Shown here: one piece after another, positions 1-6,874 of the stretch
Numbering within the stretch: position 1 is the first letter of the stretch
Layout of the letters: each line of letters begins with the position of its first letter
From: Mycobacterium sp. E3198
GTDB taxonomy: Bacteria > Actinomycetota > Actinomycetes > Mycobacteriales > Mycobacteriaceae
DNA length: 64,000 bases
Direction: 5' to 3'
Assembly (NCBI RefSeq): GCF_001667015.1
Contig: NZ_LZIS01000155.1
Span: 1 to 64,000, forward strand
Notes under the pieces: model-generated
Databases searched by the model: none
What the model was told of the DNA's origin: nothing
What the model saw: only the letters and a program-made list of their open reading frames with translations
Position numbers and translations under genes: made by a program

Positions 1-236
1 GCCCCGGCGCCCCCCCCGCCCCCGCCGCGCCACCGGGACCGCCGCCGCCCACCGCGGTGCCGCCGTCGCCGGACGGGTCGGTGACGCTGTCGGCGGCCAA
101 AGCCGCGGCCCTGCAGGACATCCAGGCCGCCATCGGCGCCGCGAAAGACGCCCAGAAGAAGGGCGATTTCGCCGCCTACGGCGCGGCGCTGCAGCGCCTC
201 GACGACGCGATCAACAAGTACAACGCCACCAAATAG
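1..236 (+). CDS. UPF0182 family membrane protein, C-terminal fragment
   Basis: Only the last 77 or so codons are inside the window; the reading frame is open from base 3 and ends at TAG 234-236. The visible part is a Pro/Ala-rich linker followed by a charged, helical tail (SAAKAAALQDIQ, then AQKKGDFAAYGAALQRLDDAI). This tail, with the DIQAAIGAAKDAQKKGDF-type helix, matches what I recall of the C-terminus of the large mycobacterial UPF0182 membrane proteins (Rv3193c in M. tuberculosis). The membrane part would lie upstream of base 1. No function is established for the family. It is convergent with the next gene, with a palindromic element between them. The assignment rests on a short tail and is therefore moderate. 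Confidence 0.65.
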   Translation, partial: PGAPPAPAAPPGPPPPTAVPPSPDGSVTLSAAKAAALQDIQAAIGAAKDAQKKGDFAAYGAALQRLDDAINKYNATK

Positions 237-254
237 CTTTGCCCCCTTTTTTTG

Positions 255-318
255 CCGCGAGCGTGCGTGTTTGTACGGCGACACGCCGTGAACGACGGCA
301 TTCTGCGCACGCTCGCGG
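255..318. repeat. Nested palindromic intergenic element
   Basis: CCGCGAGCGTGCG at 255-267 is repeated as a perfect 13-bp inverted copy at 306-318. Inside the 38-bp spacer is a second, smaller palindrome, ACGGCG-ACA-CGCCGT. The element sits between two convergent genes, where a bidirectional terminator or a REP-like repeat is expected. A run of seven T precedes it on the plus strand but no T tract follows it on either strand, so simple intrinsic termination is not clearly supported. Confidence 0.6.
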
Positions 319-342
319 GACAGGGGTAGGCGCCGGCGCCAC

Positions 343-1359
343 CTACCCCTGCAGCCGCCGCGCCACCTCGCCGTAGCGCTCGAAGCGCTCGCCCTGCGCC
401 CCCTGCGCGTTGTACAGCACCAGGCGCGTCGCGACCCCCGCGTACTTCTCGCTCAGCGCGCCGGCCAACCCGTCCCACGTCGACTCGGTGGCAAACGCGG
501 CGATGTGCTCGTCGGTGATCTGGGCCGCCATGCCGGCGAAGTCGCCGGCCTTCTGCCGCTCCCGGATGCGGGCCGTCGTGCCCTCGAATCCCGCCTCGTC
601 CCAGATGAACGCGTAATTGGGCGTGCTGCCGTAGAAGGACATGCTGGCGCGCACCGACTCACGCTCGCTGGCGCGCTCCTCGTCGGTGTCGCCGACGATC
701 GTCATCACCGGCACGATCATGGCGATGTCCGACGGGGAGCGCCCGGCCTTCGCGGCCCCCTCGGCGACATTGGGCACGACGTGACGGGCCAGGTAGCCCG
801 GCTCGCCGAGCGGGTGGACGTGCACGCCGTCGGTGACCTCACCGGCCATCCGCAGCATCCACGGATTCACCGCTGCCACATCGACTTTCGGGTCGGGCGC
901 GTCGATCGGTCCGGCGCTCCACTGCGGGGTGATGAAGTCCAGGTCGTAGAACTCGCCGTGGTGCTCGAGCTTGCCCGTCCGGAACGCGGCGAAGCACGAC
1001 TTGACGGCGCGCACGTAGTCGCGCAGCCGTGGCCCCGGCCGCTCGAACGCCACCCCGTAGCGCCGCACCACGTGGGTGCGCACCTGCGTGCCGAGGCCGA
1101 GCCGGAACCTCCCGCCGGTCGACTCCTGCAGCTCCCAGGCGGTGGCGGCCGTGACGAAGGGGCTGCGCGGGAAGGCCACCGCAACCCCGGTGGACAGCTC
1201 GAGGCCCGGTGCGGCCTGCGAGGCGACGGCGGCGCTGAGGTACGGCGTGCGCCCGGTCTCGGTCAACAGCATCCCGGCAAACCCGGCGGCCTGGGTTCGA
1301 CGGGCCAAATCACCGATCTTGTCCAGCGATTGCGGGACCGTCATCACGTCGATGTGCAT
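343..1359 (-). CDS. LLM-class (F420-dependent type) oxidoreductase
   Basis: A 338-residue luciferase-like TIM-barrel protein. The N-terminus (MHIDVMTVPQSLDKIGDLARRTQAAGF is the start region, with the LLM-type early strand and helix) and the later LGLGTQV and VAAVNPWM segments are typical of bacterial luciferase-like flavoproteins of the TIGR03617 subgroup, which in mycobacteria mostly use coenzyme F420. The length fits the family. Such enzymes oxidise alcohols or reduce activated alkenes or ketones; the substrate here cannot be read from sequence. The ATG at 1357-1359 is the natural start. It lies 25 bp downstream of the GlxA-type regulator on the same strand and could be its target or be cotranscribed with it. 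Confidence 0.85.
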   Translation of the reverse strand: MHIDVMTVPQSLDKIGDLARRTQAAGFAGMLLTETGRTPYLSAAVASQAAPGLELSTGVAVAFPRSPFVTAATAWELQESTGGRFRLGLGTQVRTHVVRRYGVAFERPGPRLRDYVRAVKSCFAAFRTGKLEHHGEFYDLDFITPQWSAGPIDAPDPKVDVAAVNPWMLRMAGEVTDGVHVHPLGEPGYLARHVVPNVAEGAAKAGRSPSDIAMIVPVMTIVGDTDEERASERESVRASMSFYGSTPNYAFIWDEAGFEGTTARIRERQKAGDFAGMAAQITDEHIAAFATESTWDGLAGALSEKYAGVATRLVLYNAQGAQGERFERYGEVARRLQG

Positions 1360-1383
1360 GGCGGAACAGTATGCCGGAACGTT

Positions 1384-2358
1384 TCAGCCCCGCGCCGCCG
1401 TGCGGAACCTCTCCCGGTAGGCCTTCGGCGACAGGCCGAGATGCTCGACGAAGACCCGCCGGAGGCTTTCGGTGCTACCGAACCCCGCCAGGCGCGCACT
1501 GTCGGCGACGCTGCGGCCGGCGTCCAGTGCCGCACGTGCCGCGTCGATGCGCACCATCTCGACGTAGCGGGCGGGTGTCGTGCCGAGTTGTGACTGGAAC
1601 AGCCGGGTCAGCTGCCGGGTGCTCAACGACGCCCGGGCGGCAAGGGTTTTCACGTCGTGGTTGGCCGCCGGGTCGGCCGAGATCGCGGTGGTGACCTTGC
1701 GCAGCGGCGACTGCGGCGGCGGATCGGCCTCGACCAGCACCGAGAACTGCGACTGGCCGCCCGCGCGCTTGAGGTAGACGACCAGCCACCGGGCCACCTC
1801 CCGGACCAGGTCCGCGCCGTGGTCCATTTCGACGAGCGCCAGGGCCAGGTCGATGCCCGACGACACCCCCGCGGAGGTGAAGACCTCACCGTCGCGGACG
1901 AAGATCGCGTCCGGCTCGACGGTGACGTCGGGGAAGGCCCGGGTGAACAACCGCACGTCATGCCAGTGCGTGGTGGCGCGCCGGCCGTTGAGCAGGCCGG
2001 CCTGCGCCAGGACGAATGAGCCCGTGCAGATCGAGGCCAGCCGCCGGGTGCGGCCGGCGACCGACTTGACCGCGTCGACGAGCTCGGGATCGATCCCCCG
2101 CCGCGGCAGGTGGTCGCTGCCCGCGACCAGGATGGTGTCGGCGGATTCGATCGACGAGATCGCGTCGGTGACACCCAGCCGGGTCCCGATGGACGTGGTG
2201 ACGTCGTGACCGTCCACCGACGCGATCTTGAGCCGGTAATCGGCGCCGAACCGGTTGGCCTCCGCGAAGACCTCGCCGGCTCCCGCGACGTCCAACATCG
2301 TCACGTCGTCGAAGACGACGATCACCATCACGCGCGACTGCCCACCGGTTTCAGCCAC
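1384..2358 (-). CDS. GlxA family regulator (DJ-1/PfpI plus AraC-type HTH)
   Basis: 324 residues from a GTG at 2356-2358 (ATG 30 bp further in is an alternative). The N-terminal half is a DJ-1/PfpI-like amidotransferase fold (VIVVFDDVTMLDVAG, later SICTGSFVLAQAGLL, where the nucleophile-elbow cysteine is kept), and the C-terminal 100 residues are an AraC-type double helix-turn-helix (TLAARASLSTRQLTRLFQ, then ADSARLAGFGSTESLRRVF). This arrangement defines the GlxA transcription regulators, whose PfpI domain is normally a sensor and not an enzyme. It diverges from the HD-protein cluster over a 99-bp region with two inverted repeats, so it is a good candidate controller of that cluster. Confidence 0.9.
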   Translation of the reverse strand: MAETGGQSRVMVIVVFDDVTMLDVAGAGEVFAEANRFGADYRLKIASVDGHDVTTSIGTRLGVTDAISSIESADTILVAGSDHLPRRGIDPELVDAVKSVAGRTRRLASICTGSFVLAQAGLLNGRRATTHWHDVRLFTRAFPDVTVEPDAIFVRDGEVFTSAGVSSGIDLALALVEMDHGADLVREVARWLVVYLKRAGGQSQFSVLVEADPPPQSPLRKVTTAISADPAANHDVKTLAARASLSTRQLTRLFQSQLGTTPARYVEMVRIDAARAALDAGRSVADSARLAGFGSTESLRRVFVEHLGLSPKAYRERFRTAARG

Positions 2359-2399
2359 GCACACATTGTGTCGCAATCCATGGGAAAGACGGCTGAAAC
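2348..2399. promoter_or_regulatory. Inverted repeats in the glxA-type/HD divergent region
   Basis: GTTTCAGCC at 2348-2356 has a perfect inverted copy GGCTGAAAC at 2391-2399, and the 11-bp palindrome ACACATTGTGT (2361-2371) lies between the arms. The left arm overlaps the first codons of the regulator gene. The layout suits autoregulation and control of the divergent cluster, but no protein has been matched to it. Confidence 0.45.
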
Positions 2400-2457
2400 G
2401 ACGTCGTCGGGCGGCCGCGCGGTGCCGCAGGATGGGCCTGGACAAAAAGGAGCGATC

Positions 2458-3108
2458 ATGGCCGTTCAATCCGTCGAAACCATTGCCGGCATCGTCATAC
2501 CCGACACCGCACTGGTCCGGGCGGCGACCGAGTTCATTCGCGGCGCCGAGGACGACGTGCTCTTCCACCACTCCCGGCGCGTGTTCCTGTTCGGCGCGCT
2601 GCACGGGCGCCGCCTCGGCCTGGCTCCGGACCCGGAACTGCTGTACGTCGGCGCGATGTTCCACGACCTCGGCCTCACCGCGCGCTACGGCACCTCGACG
2701 CAGCGCTTCGAGATGGACGGCGCCGACGCCGCGCGCGAGTTCCTGCTGGCACACGGCGTCGACCGCTGCGGCGCGGACAACGTGTGGCTCGGCATCGCCC
2801 TGCACACCACGCCTGAGGTCACCGGACGCCTCAGCCCCGAAACCGCCTTGCTCGCAGCCGGTGTCAAGACCGACGTGGTCGGCGTCGGCCGCGACGACCT
2901 GGACCCGGAAGCGGTCGGCGCGGTGACCGCCGCCCACCCGCGTCCCGACTTCAAGAACCGCATCCTGGCGGCCTTCAACGACGGGATGAAGCACCGTCCG
3001 GCCACCACCTTCGGCACGATGAACGCCGACGTGCTGGCGCATTTCGACCCCGCCTTCACGCCGGCGAACCTCGTCGACAGCATCGTCAACAGCAGTTGGC
3101 CCGAATAG
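2458..3108 (+). CDS. HD-domain metal-dependent hydrolase, cyanamide hydratase-like (copy 1)
   Basis: 216 residues. HD-superfamily metal ligands are visible: His37/His38 (VLFHHSRRVF), the His69-Asp70 pair (GAMFHDLGLT) and His116 (IALHTTP), followed by a second conserved block around ARPDFK-like residues and GMKHRP. The layout resembles the cyanamide hydratase branch of HD proteins, but related mycobacterial proteins are only called HD phosphohydrolases, so the substrate is unknown. The ATG at 2458 is chosen because AAAAAGGAG lies just upstream and because it gives exactly the same length as the paralogue at 3841. It is the first gene of a cluster with a nitroreductase, the second HD protein and a cupin, all within 26 bp of each other. 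Confidence 0.85.
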   Translation: MAVQSVETIAGIVIPDTALVRAATEFIRGAEDDVLFHHSRRVFLFGALHGRRLGLAPDPELLYVGAMFHDLGLTARYGTSTQRFEMDGADAAREFLLAHGVDRCGADNVWLGIALHTTPEVTGRLSPETALLAAGVKTDVVGVGRDDLDPEAVGAVTAAHPRPDFKNRILAAFNDGMKHRPATTFGTMNADVLAHFDPAFTPANLVDSIVNSSWPE

Positions 3109-3124
3109 CGGAAGGAGTGGACAA

Positions 3125-3826
3125 ATGGAGATCCACGAGGCGTTGTACACCACCAGGATGATGCGGCGGCTGCGGCCGGACCCGGTTCCGCTGGACGTGC
3201 AGGCGCGCATCCTCGATGCGGCCGTCCGCGCGCCCAACGGCGGCAACACCCAACGGTGGCACTTCGTGGCCGTTGACGATCCCGAACTCATCCGCGAGTT
3301 CGCCCAGCTGTTCCGGCAGGCCCGCGCGCTCGAATACGACAAGTTCCGGACCGGCCAGGGGCCGATGGTGACACCGGCGCCCGGGGCGGATGCGGCCGCG
3401 CACGCCGGGACGATGCGCCGCATCAAGGGTTCGGGGGACTACCTGGCCGACCATTTCGAAGAGGTTCCCCTGTTGCTCTTCGTCTTCGCCATCGACGACC
3501 TCGGCGGCGCCAACATCTACCCGGCGATCTGGAGCGTTTTGCTCGCCGCCCGCGCCGAAGGTGTCGGGGGCGTCATGACGATGGTGCTCAACAATTATCG
3601 GGATAGGGTGAACGAGCTGCTGGGGGTGCCCGTCGAGGAAGGCTGGCAGATGTCGGCGATGCTGACCCTTGGCTACCCGCGGGGAAGGTGGGGTGTGGCC
3701 GCCAATCGCCGTCCCGTGCATGAGGTTTCGTCCCGCAACCGCTGGGATGCGCCGTTCGGTGTCGAGGTGCCGCGACCGCTGTGGTCGCCTCAGGACGAGA
3801 CGGCCGGCCTGGTCGCCGTGGGATGA
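3125..3826 (+). CDS. Nitroreductase family flavoprotein
   Basis: 233 residues with the FMN-binding nitroreductase pattern: an N-terminal basic stretch (YTTRMMRRLRPDPV), the APNGGNTQRWHF segment that contacts FMN, and a C-terminal TLGYPRGRWG loop. The family reduces nitro groups, quinones or related electrophiles with NAD(P)H; members of this branch also include unusual oxidases, so the substrate is open. GGAAGGAG precedes the ATG by about eight bases. It sits between two HD paralogues, 16 bp after the first and 14 bp before the second, indicating a single transcript. Confidence 0.88.
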   Translation: MEIHEALYTTRMMRRLRPDPVPLDVQARILDAAVRAPNGGNTQRWHFVAVDDPELIREFAQLFRQARALEYDKFRTGQGPMVTPAPGADAAAHAGTMRRIKGSGDYLADHFEEVPLLLFVFAIDDLGGANIYPAIWSVLLAARAEGVGGVMTMVLNNYRDRVNELLGVPVEEGWQMSAMLTLGYPRGRWGVAANRRPVHEVSSRNRWDAPFGVEVPRPLWSPQDETAGLVAVG

Positions 3827-3840
3827 CAGGAGACGAGATC

Positions 3841-4491
3841 ATGGCCATCCAGACGCCGGAAACCATCGCCGACATCGCGATACCCGACACCGACCTGGTG
3901 CGCGAGATCACCGAATACATCCGCGCCGCCGAGGACGACCTGCTGTTCGACCATTCGCGCCGGGTCTTTCTGTTCGGCGCGCTGCAGGCCCGGCGCCGGG
4001 GGCTGCAGCCGGACCTGGAGCTGCTCTACGCCGGGGCGATGTTCCACGACCTGGGTCTCACCGAGCCCTACCGCGGCTCCGCCCTGCGCTTCGAGGTCGA
4101 CGGCGCCAACGCGGCGCGAGAGTTCCTGCTGCGGCACGGCGTCGATGAGGCCGACGCCGACAAGGTGTGGCTGAGCATCGCCCTGCACACCACGCCCGGC
4201 GTGCCCGAGTTCCTGGCGCCCGAGATCGCCTGCGTCACCGCGGGTGTGGAGACCGACGTGCTGGGCATCGGCCGCGACGACCTGTCCCCGGAAGCTCTTG
4301 CGGCGGTCACCGCCGCCCACCCGCGACCGGATTTCAAGCGGCGGATCCTGGCGGCGTTCAACGACGGGATGAAGCACCGTCCGGACAGCACCTTCGGCAC
4401 GGTGAACGCCGACGTGCTGGCGCACTTCGACCCCACGTTCGTCCGCGCCGACTTCGTCGACATCATCATGAAGAACACCTGGCCCGAATAG
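3841..4491 (+). CDS. HD-domain metal-dependent hydrolase, cyanamide hydratase-like (copy 2)
   Basis: 216 residues, the same length as the product of 2458-3108 and clearly its paralogue: both share ETIA-I-IPDT near the N-terminus, the FDHSRRVFLFGAL/FHHSRRVFLFGAL block, GAMFHDLGLT with the His-Asp metal pair, IALHTTP, and the DVLAHFDP ending with a terminal WPE. A reading frame extends further upstream, but the ATG at 3841 follows CAGGAGACGA and reproduces the paralogue's N-terminus, so it is preferred. Keeping two copies around a nitroreductase suggests the two act on different substrates or as a heteromer; neither can be shown from sequence. Confidence 0.85.
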   Translation: MAIQTPETIADIAIPDTDLVREITEYIRAAEDDLLFDHSRRVFLFGALQARRRGLQPDLELLYAGAMFHDLGLTEPYRGSALRFEVDGANAAREFLLRHGVDEADADKVWLSIALHTTPGVPEFLAPEIACVTAGVETDVLGIGRDDLSPEALAAVTAAHPRPDFKRRILAAFNDGMKHRPDSTFGTVNADVLAHFDPTFVRADFVDIIMKNTWPE

Positions 4492-4516
4492 CGGGCACTG
4501 TGAGGAGGTAGTCCCC

Positions 4517-5056
4517 ATGGATCAAGCCGCGAATCACATCGGGGTCACCGTTGTGCAGCCGGGCGAGGGGGACTACGTGGCCCTGCCCGGCTTCGGCGCG
4601 GTGTTCAAGCTGTCCGGCAAGACCAACGGGGGCGAGGTCTCCATCGTCGAGCACCCGTTCGAGGTTGGCCTGCTCACCGCGGCGCACCGGCATACCCGCG
4701 AGGACGAGCACTCGATCGTCTTGGCGGGCGAGATCGGTTTCCGTTCGGACGACAGCGAAGTGGTCCTCGGTCCGGGTGGCTACATCACCAAGCCGCGCGG
4801 GCAGATGCACGCGATGTGGAACGCCGGCAGCGAGCCCGGCCGCATCATCGAGGTCATCACCCCCGGCGGATTCGAGAACTACTTCCGCGAGCTCGGTGAG
4901 CTGCTCATGGAGCACGCGGGCGACCCGGTCGGCAAGGCCCTGCACGAGCTGCCCGAATTCGGCGCGCTGGCCGACAAATACGGGCTGACCTACGGGTCAC
5001 CGGACTGGATGGACGACATCGCGCGGCGATACGGGCTGGACCCGCCCTCACACTGA
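4517..5056 (+). CDS. Cupin-domain protein
   Basis: 179 residues with a single double-stranded beta-helix. Cupin motif 1 is visible as HRHTREDEHSIVLAGEIGF, giving the usual His-His-Glu metal ligands, and motif 2 as QMHAMWNAG with the second-site His. A helical C-terminal extension (about residues 130-179) follows. Small cupins of this kind are metal-dependent dioxygenases, isomerases or binding proteins. It follows the second HD gene by 25 bp with GAGGAGG in front of the ATG, so it completes the HD-nitroreductase-HD-cupin cluster. Its last 9 bp overlap the tail of the convergent gene. Confidence 0.82.
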   Translation: MDQAANHIGVTVVQPGEGDYVALPGFGAVFKLSGKTNGGEVSIVEHPFEVGLLTAAHRHTREDEHSIVLAGEIGFRSDDSEVVLGPGGYITKPRGQMHAMWNAGSEPGRIIEVITPGGFENYFRELGELLMEHAGDPVGKALHELPEFGALADKYGLTYGSPDWMDDIARRYGLDPPSH

Positions 5057-5614
5057 GGGGAACCGCGGCGCCCACGGTTCGGCCGCGACGCCCGCGACGC
5101 CGATGAGGTAGGCGATGGTGTGATACCAGCCGGCCGTAACCGTCAGCTCCAGGATCTGTCGGTCGTCGAAGTCGGCCCGCAGGTCGTCGAACAGGTCATC
5201 AAAGATGGCGCTGGTGTGGTGCAGATCGTCGGCGAGCCGGATGACGTTGCGCTGCTGGGCATCCCAGCAGGCGTCGTCGGGTCCGCCGTGCACCGTGGAA
5301 AACAGCTGCTCGTCGGTCAAGCCGAGCGGTCTACCGAAGGCGGCGGCGTGCACACCCCATTCGTACTCGGCGCCACACAGGGCGCAGGTGCGGGCGATCA
5401 GCACCTCGCGCGTCCGCGGCGCCACCGTGCGGCTGCCCAGGATGCCTGCGCCCAGCGGGCGCATGCGCGCCGCGAGCTCGTCGTGCACGGCCAAGGTGCG
5501 GAACAACGCCAACGGTGGCACTTCGGACCCGGGTGGCATCCACTTGGCAAGCAGCCGCTCGGTATCGGGTTCGTAGGGCGGCTCCAGCGGAGCGATCCGT
5601 ACTCGACGCGACAC
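5048..5614 (-). CDS. Carboxymuconolactone decarboxylase/AhpD-like protein
   Basis: 188 residues from the GTG at 5612-5614, chosen because GGAGG lies five bases upstream; an in-frame GTG at 5620 would overlap that site. The CMD/AhpD core is present: LIARTCALCGAEYEWGVH contains the CxxC pair and the downstream Glu/His seen in AhpD-type peroxidatic centres. AhpD-like proteins work as thiol-disulfide partners or gamma-carboxymuconolactone decarboxylases, and many have no known substrate. It is divergent from an HxlR regulator, with a perfect operator-like palindrome between them, and is the obvious target of that regulator. Confidence 0.85.
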   Translation of the reverse strand: MSRRVRIAPLEPPYEPDTERLLAKWMPPGSEVPPLALFRTLAVHDELAARMRPLGAGILGSRTVAPRTREVLIARTCALCGAEYEWGVHAAAFGRPLGLTDEQLFSTVHGGPDDACWDAQQRNVIRLADDLHHTSAIFDDLFDDLRADFDDRQILELTVTAGWYHTIAYLIGVAGVAAEPWAPRFPSV

Positions 5615-5653
5615 ACCCACCTCCGTGCTCTGATTATCGAAGCACCACCATAG

Positions 5654-5672
5654 CGCTCTGCAAATCAGAGCG
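5654..5672. promoter_or_regulatory. Probable HxlR operator
   Basis: CGCTCTG-CAAAT-CAGAGCG is a perfect inverted repeat with 7-bp arms and a 5-bp spacer, 30 bp before the HxlR-type gene. A further half-site, CTCTGATT at 5628-5635, equals the reverse complement of the right half (AATCAGAG, 5663-5670), so the divergent region carries three related half-sites. Confidence 0.6.
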
Positions 5673-5702
5673 CAAGCCGGCCCGGGGAGTTACGCTGCTG
5701 CT

Positions 5703-6017
5703 GTGCCCGAGAGCTCGAAAGAACCGATCATGGCCCTGCTGGACCTGCTCGGACGGCGGTGGGCGATGCGAGTCATCTGGGAATTGCGCGCCGACGAGCT
5801 GACGTTTCGCCAACTGCAGCAACGCTGTAGCGGTGTGTCGGCGAGCGCGCTCAACAGCCGGCTGCACGAGCTGCGCGAGGCGGGCATCCTCGGCAAAGGG
5901 GCCAACGGCTATCGGCTCTCCGAGGAGGGCCGCAGCTTGTTGGCGGCCTATGAACCGCTGGGCAGGTGGGCCAAGCGGTGGGCCCGGCGCCAGGCCGGTG
6001 CGTCCCGCGGCAGCTAG
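5703..6017 (+). CDS. HxlR family winged-helix transcription regulator
   Basis: 104 residues, the usual size of HxlR proteins, which lack a separate ligand domain and often sense electrophiles or oxidants through their own residues. The pattern LLGRRWAMRVIWEL, then FRQLQQRC, SASALNSRLHEL and AGILGKG matches the HxlR winged helix. No cysteine is in the usual N-terminal sensing position, only one in LQQRCSG. A GTG at 5703 is the likely start; an ATG nine codons in is possible. The gene is divergent from the AhpD-like gene across the operator and converges with iclR, overlapping its stop by 4 bp. Confidence 0.88.
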   Translation: MPESSKEPIMALLDLLGRRWAMRVIWELRADELTFRQLQQRCSGVSASALNSRLHELREAGILGKGANGYRLSEEGRSLLAAYEPLGRWAKRWARRQAGASRGS

Positions 6018-6784
6018 CCGGCCGCCTCCTTGTCGAATTCCGAGGCGATGTCGCGGGCGACCCTCTTGAGCAGGGGGGTGACCTCCGTCGCGGATTTCAG
6101 CGTGACCCGGGCCGCGGGACCCGAGATCGAGATCGCCGTCAGCGACGGCGCGTCGGGCACCGGCACGGCGAAGCACCGCACGCCCACTTCCTGCTCGCCC
6201 TCGTCGACGGCGTAGCCGCGCGACCGGCACAGCTCGATGTCGGAGAGCAGCGCCTCGGGGGTCGTGTGCGAGTTCTCGGTCGAGGCGGGCATCCCCGTCC
6301 GCGACACCAGGGCGCGCACCGCGTCGTTGGGCAGCTGCATCAGCAGCGCCTTGCCGACGCCCGTGCAATGGGGGTAGACGCGGCGGCCGACCTCGGTGAA
6401 CATCCGCATCGAATGGGGCGAGGGCACCTGCGCGACGTAGACGGCCATGTCGTTGTCCATCAGCGCCATGTTCGCCGTCTCGCCGGTGCGCTCCACCAGC
6501 TCGAGCAGATGCGGCCGCGACCACGTCCCGACGAGGTGCGCCGCGCTCTCGCCCAGGCGGATCAGCTTGGGCCCCAACGAGTAATGCCGGTTGGGCAGCT
6601 GCCGCAGGTAACCCATGCCCAACAGGGTGCGGGCCAGGCGGTGGATCGTCGGCGCCGGCAGGTCGGCGCGGGCCGCGAGCTCGGCCAGCGCGCCCGTCCC
6701 GCCCATCGTGGCCAGGATCTCCAGCAGCTCGAACGCCCGCTCAACCGACTGAACACCGCCCGTACGTGGGGTCTCGCGAGCCAT
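6014..6784 (-). CDS. IclR family regulator of glyoxylate metabolism
   Basis: 256 residues. The N-terminal winged helix (SVERAFELLEIL, then LPAPTIHRLARTLLGMGYL) and the C-terminal IclR effector domain (TGETANMALM, CTGVGKALL, GYAVDEGEQEVGVRCFAVPV) are complete. This is the AllR/GlcC-like type that binds small acids such as glyoxylate. The ATG at 6784 is preceded in frame by a GTG at 6787, and either may be used. It lies just downstream of gcl on the same strand, separated by 90 bp that contain a perfect palindrome recurring at both other promoters of the locus. That makes it the likely pathway-specific regulator. Confidence 0.92.
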   Translation of the reverse strand: MARETPRTGGVQSVERAFELLEILATMGGTGALAELAARADLPAPTIHRLARTLLGMGYLRQLPNRHYSLGPKLIRLGESAAHLVGTWSRPHLLELVERTGETANMALMDNDMAVYVAQVPSPHSMRMFTEVGRRVYPHCTGVGKALLMQLPNDAVRALVSRTGMPASTENSHTTPEALLSDIELCRSRGYAVDEGEQEVGVRCFAVPVPDAPSLTAISISGPAARVTLKSATEVTPLLKRVARDIASEFDKEAAG

Positions 6785-6831
6785 CACCGCTTCCGATCCA
6801 GCCCCGAGGGCCCGTCATCCCGCCTGCGCTT

Positions 6832-6846
6832 TTTCGTATCACGAAA
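6832..6846. promoter_or_regulatory. IclR-type operator, copy 1 (before iclR)
   Basis: TTTCGT-ATC-ACGAAA is an inverted repeat with perfect 6-bp arms, 48 bp upstream of the iclR start. The same 15-bp pattern occurs at 10396-10410 and 10596-10610. Confidence 0.6.
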
Positions 6847-6874
6847 TCGACGCCGGCAGCAAGCAGCCCGCCGC

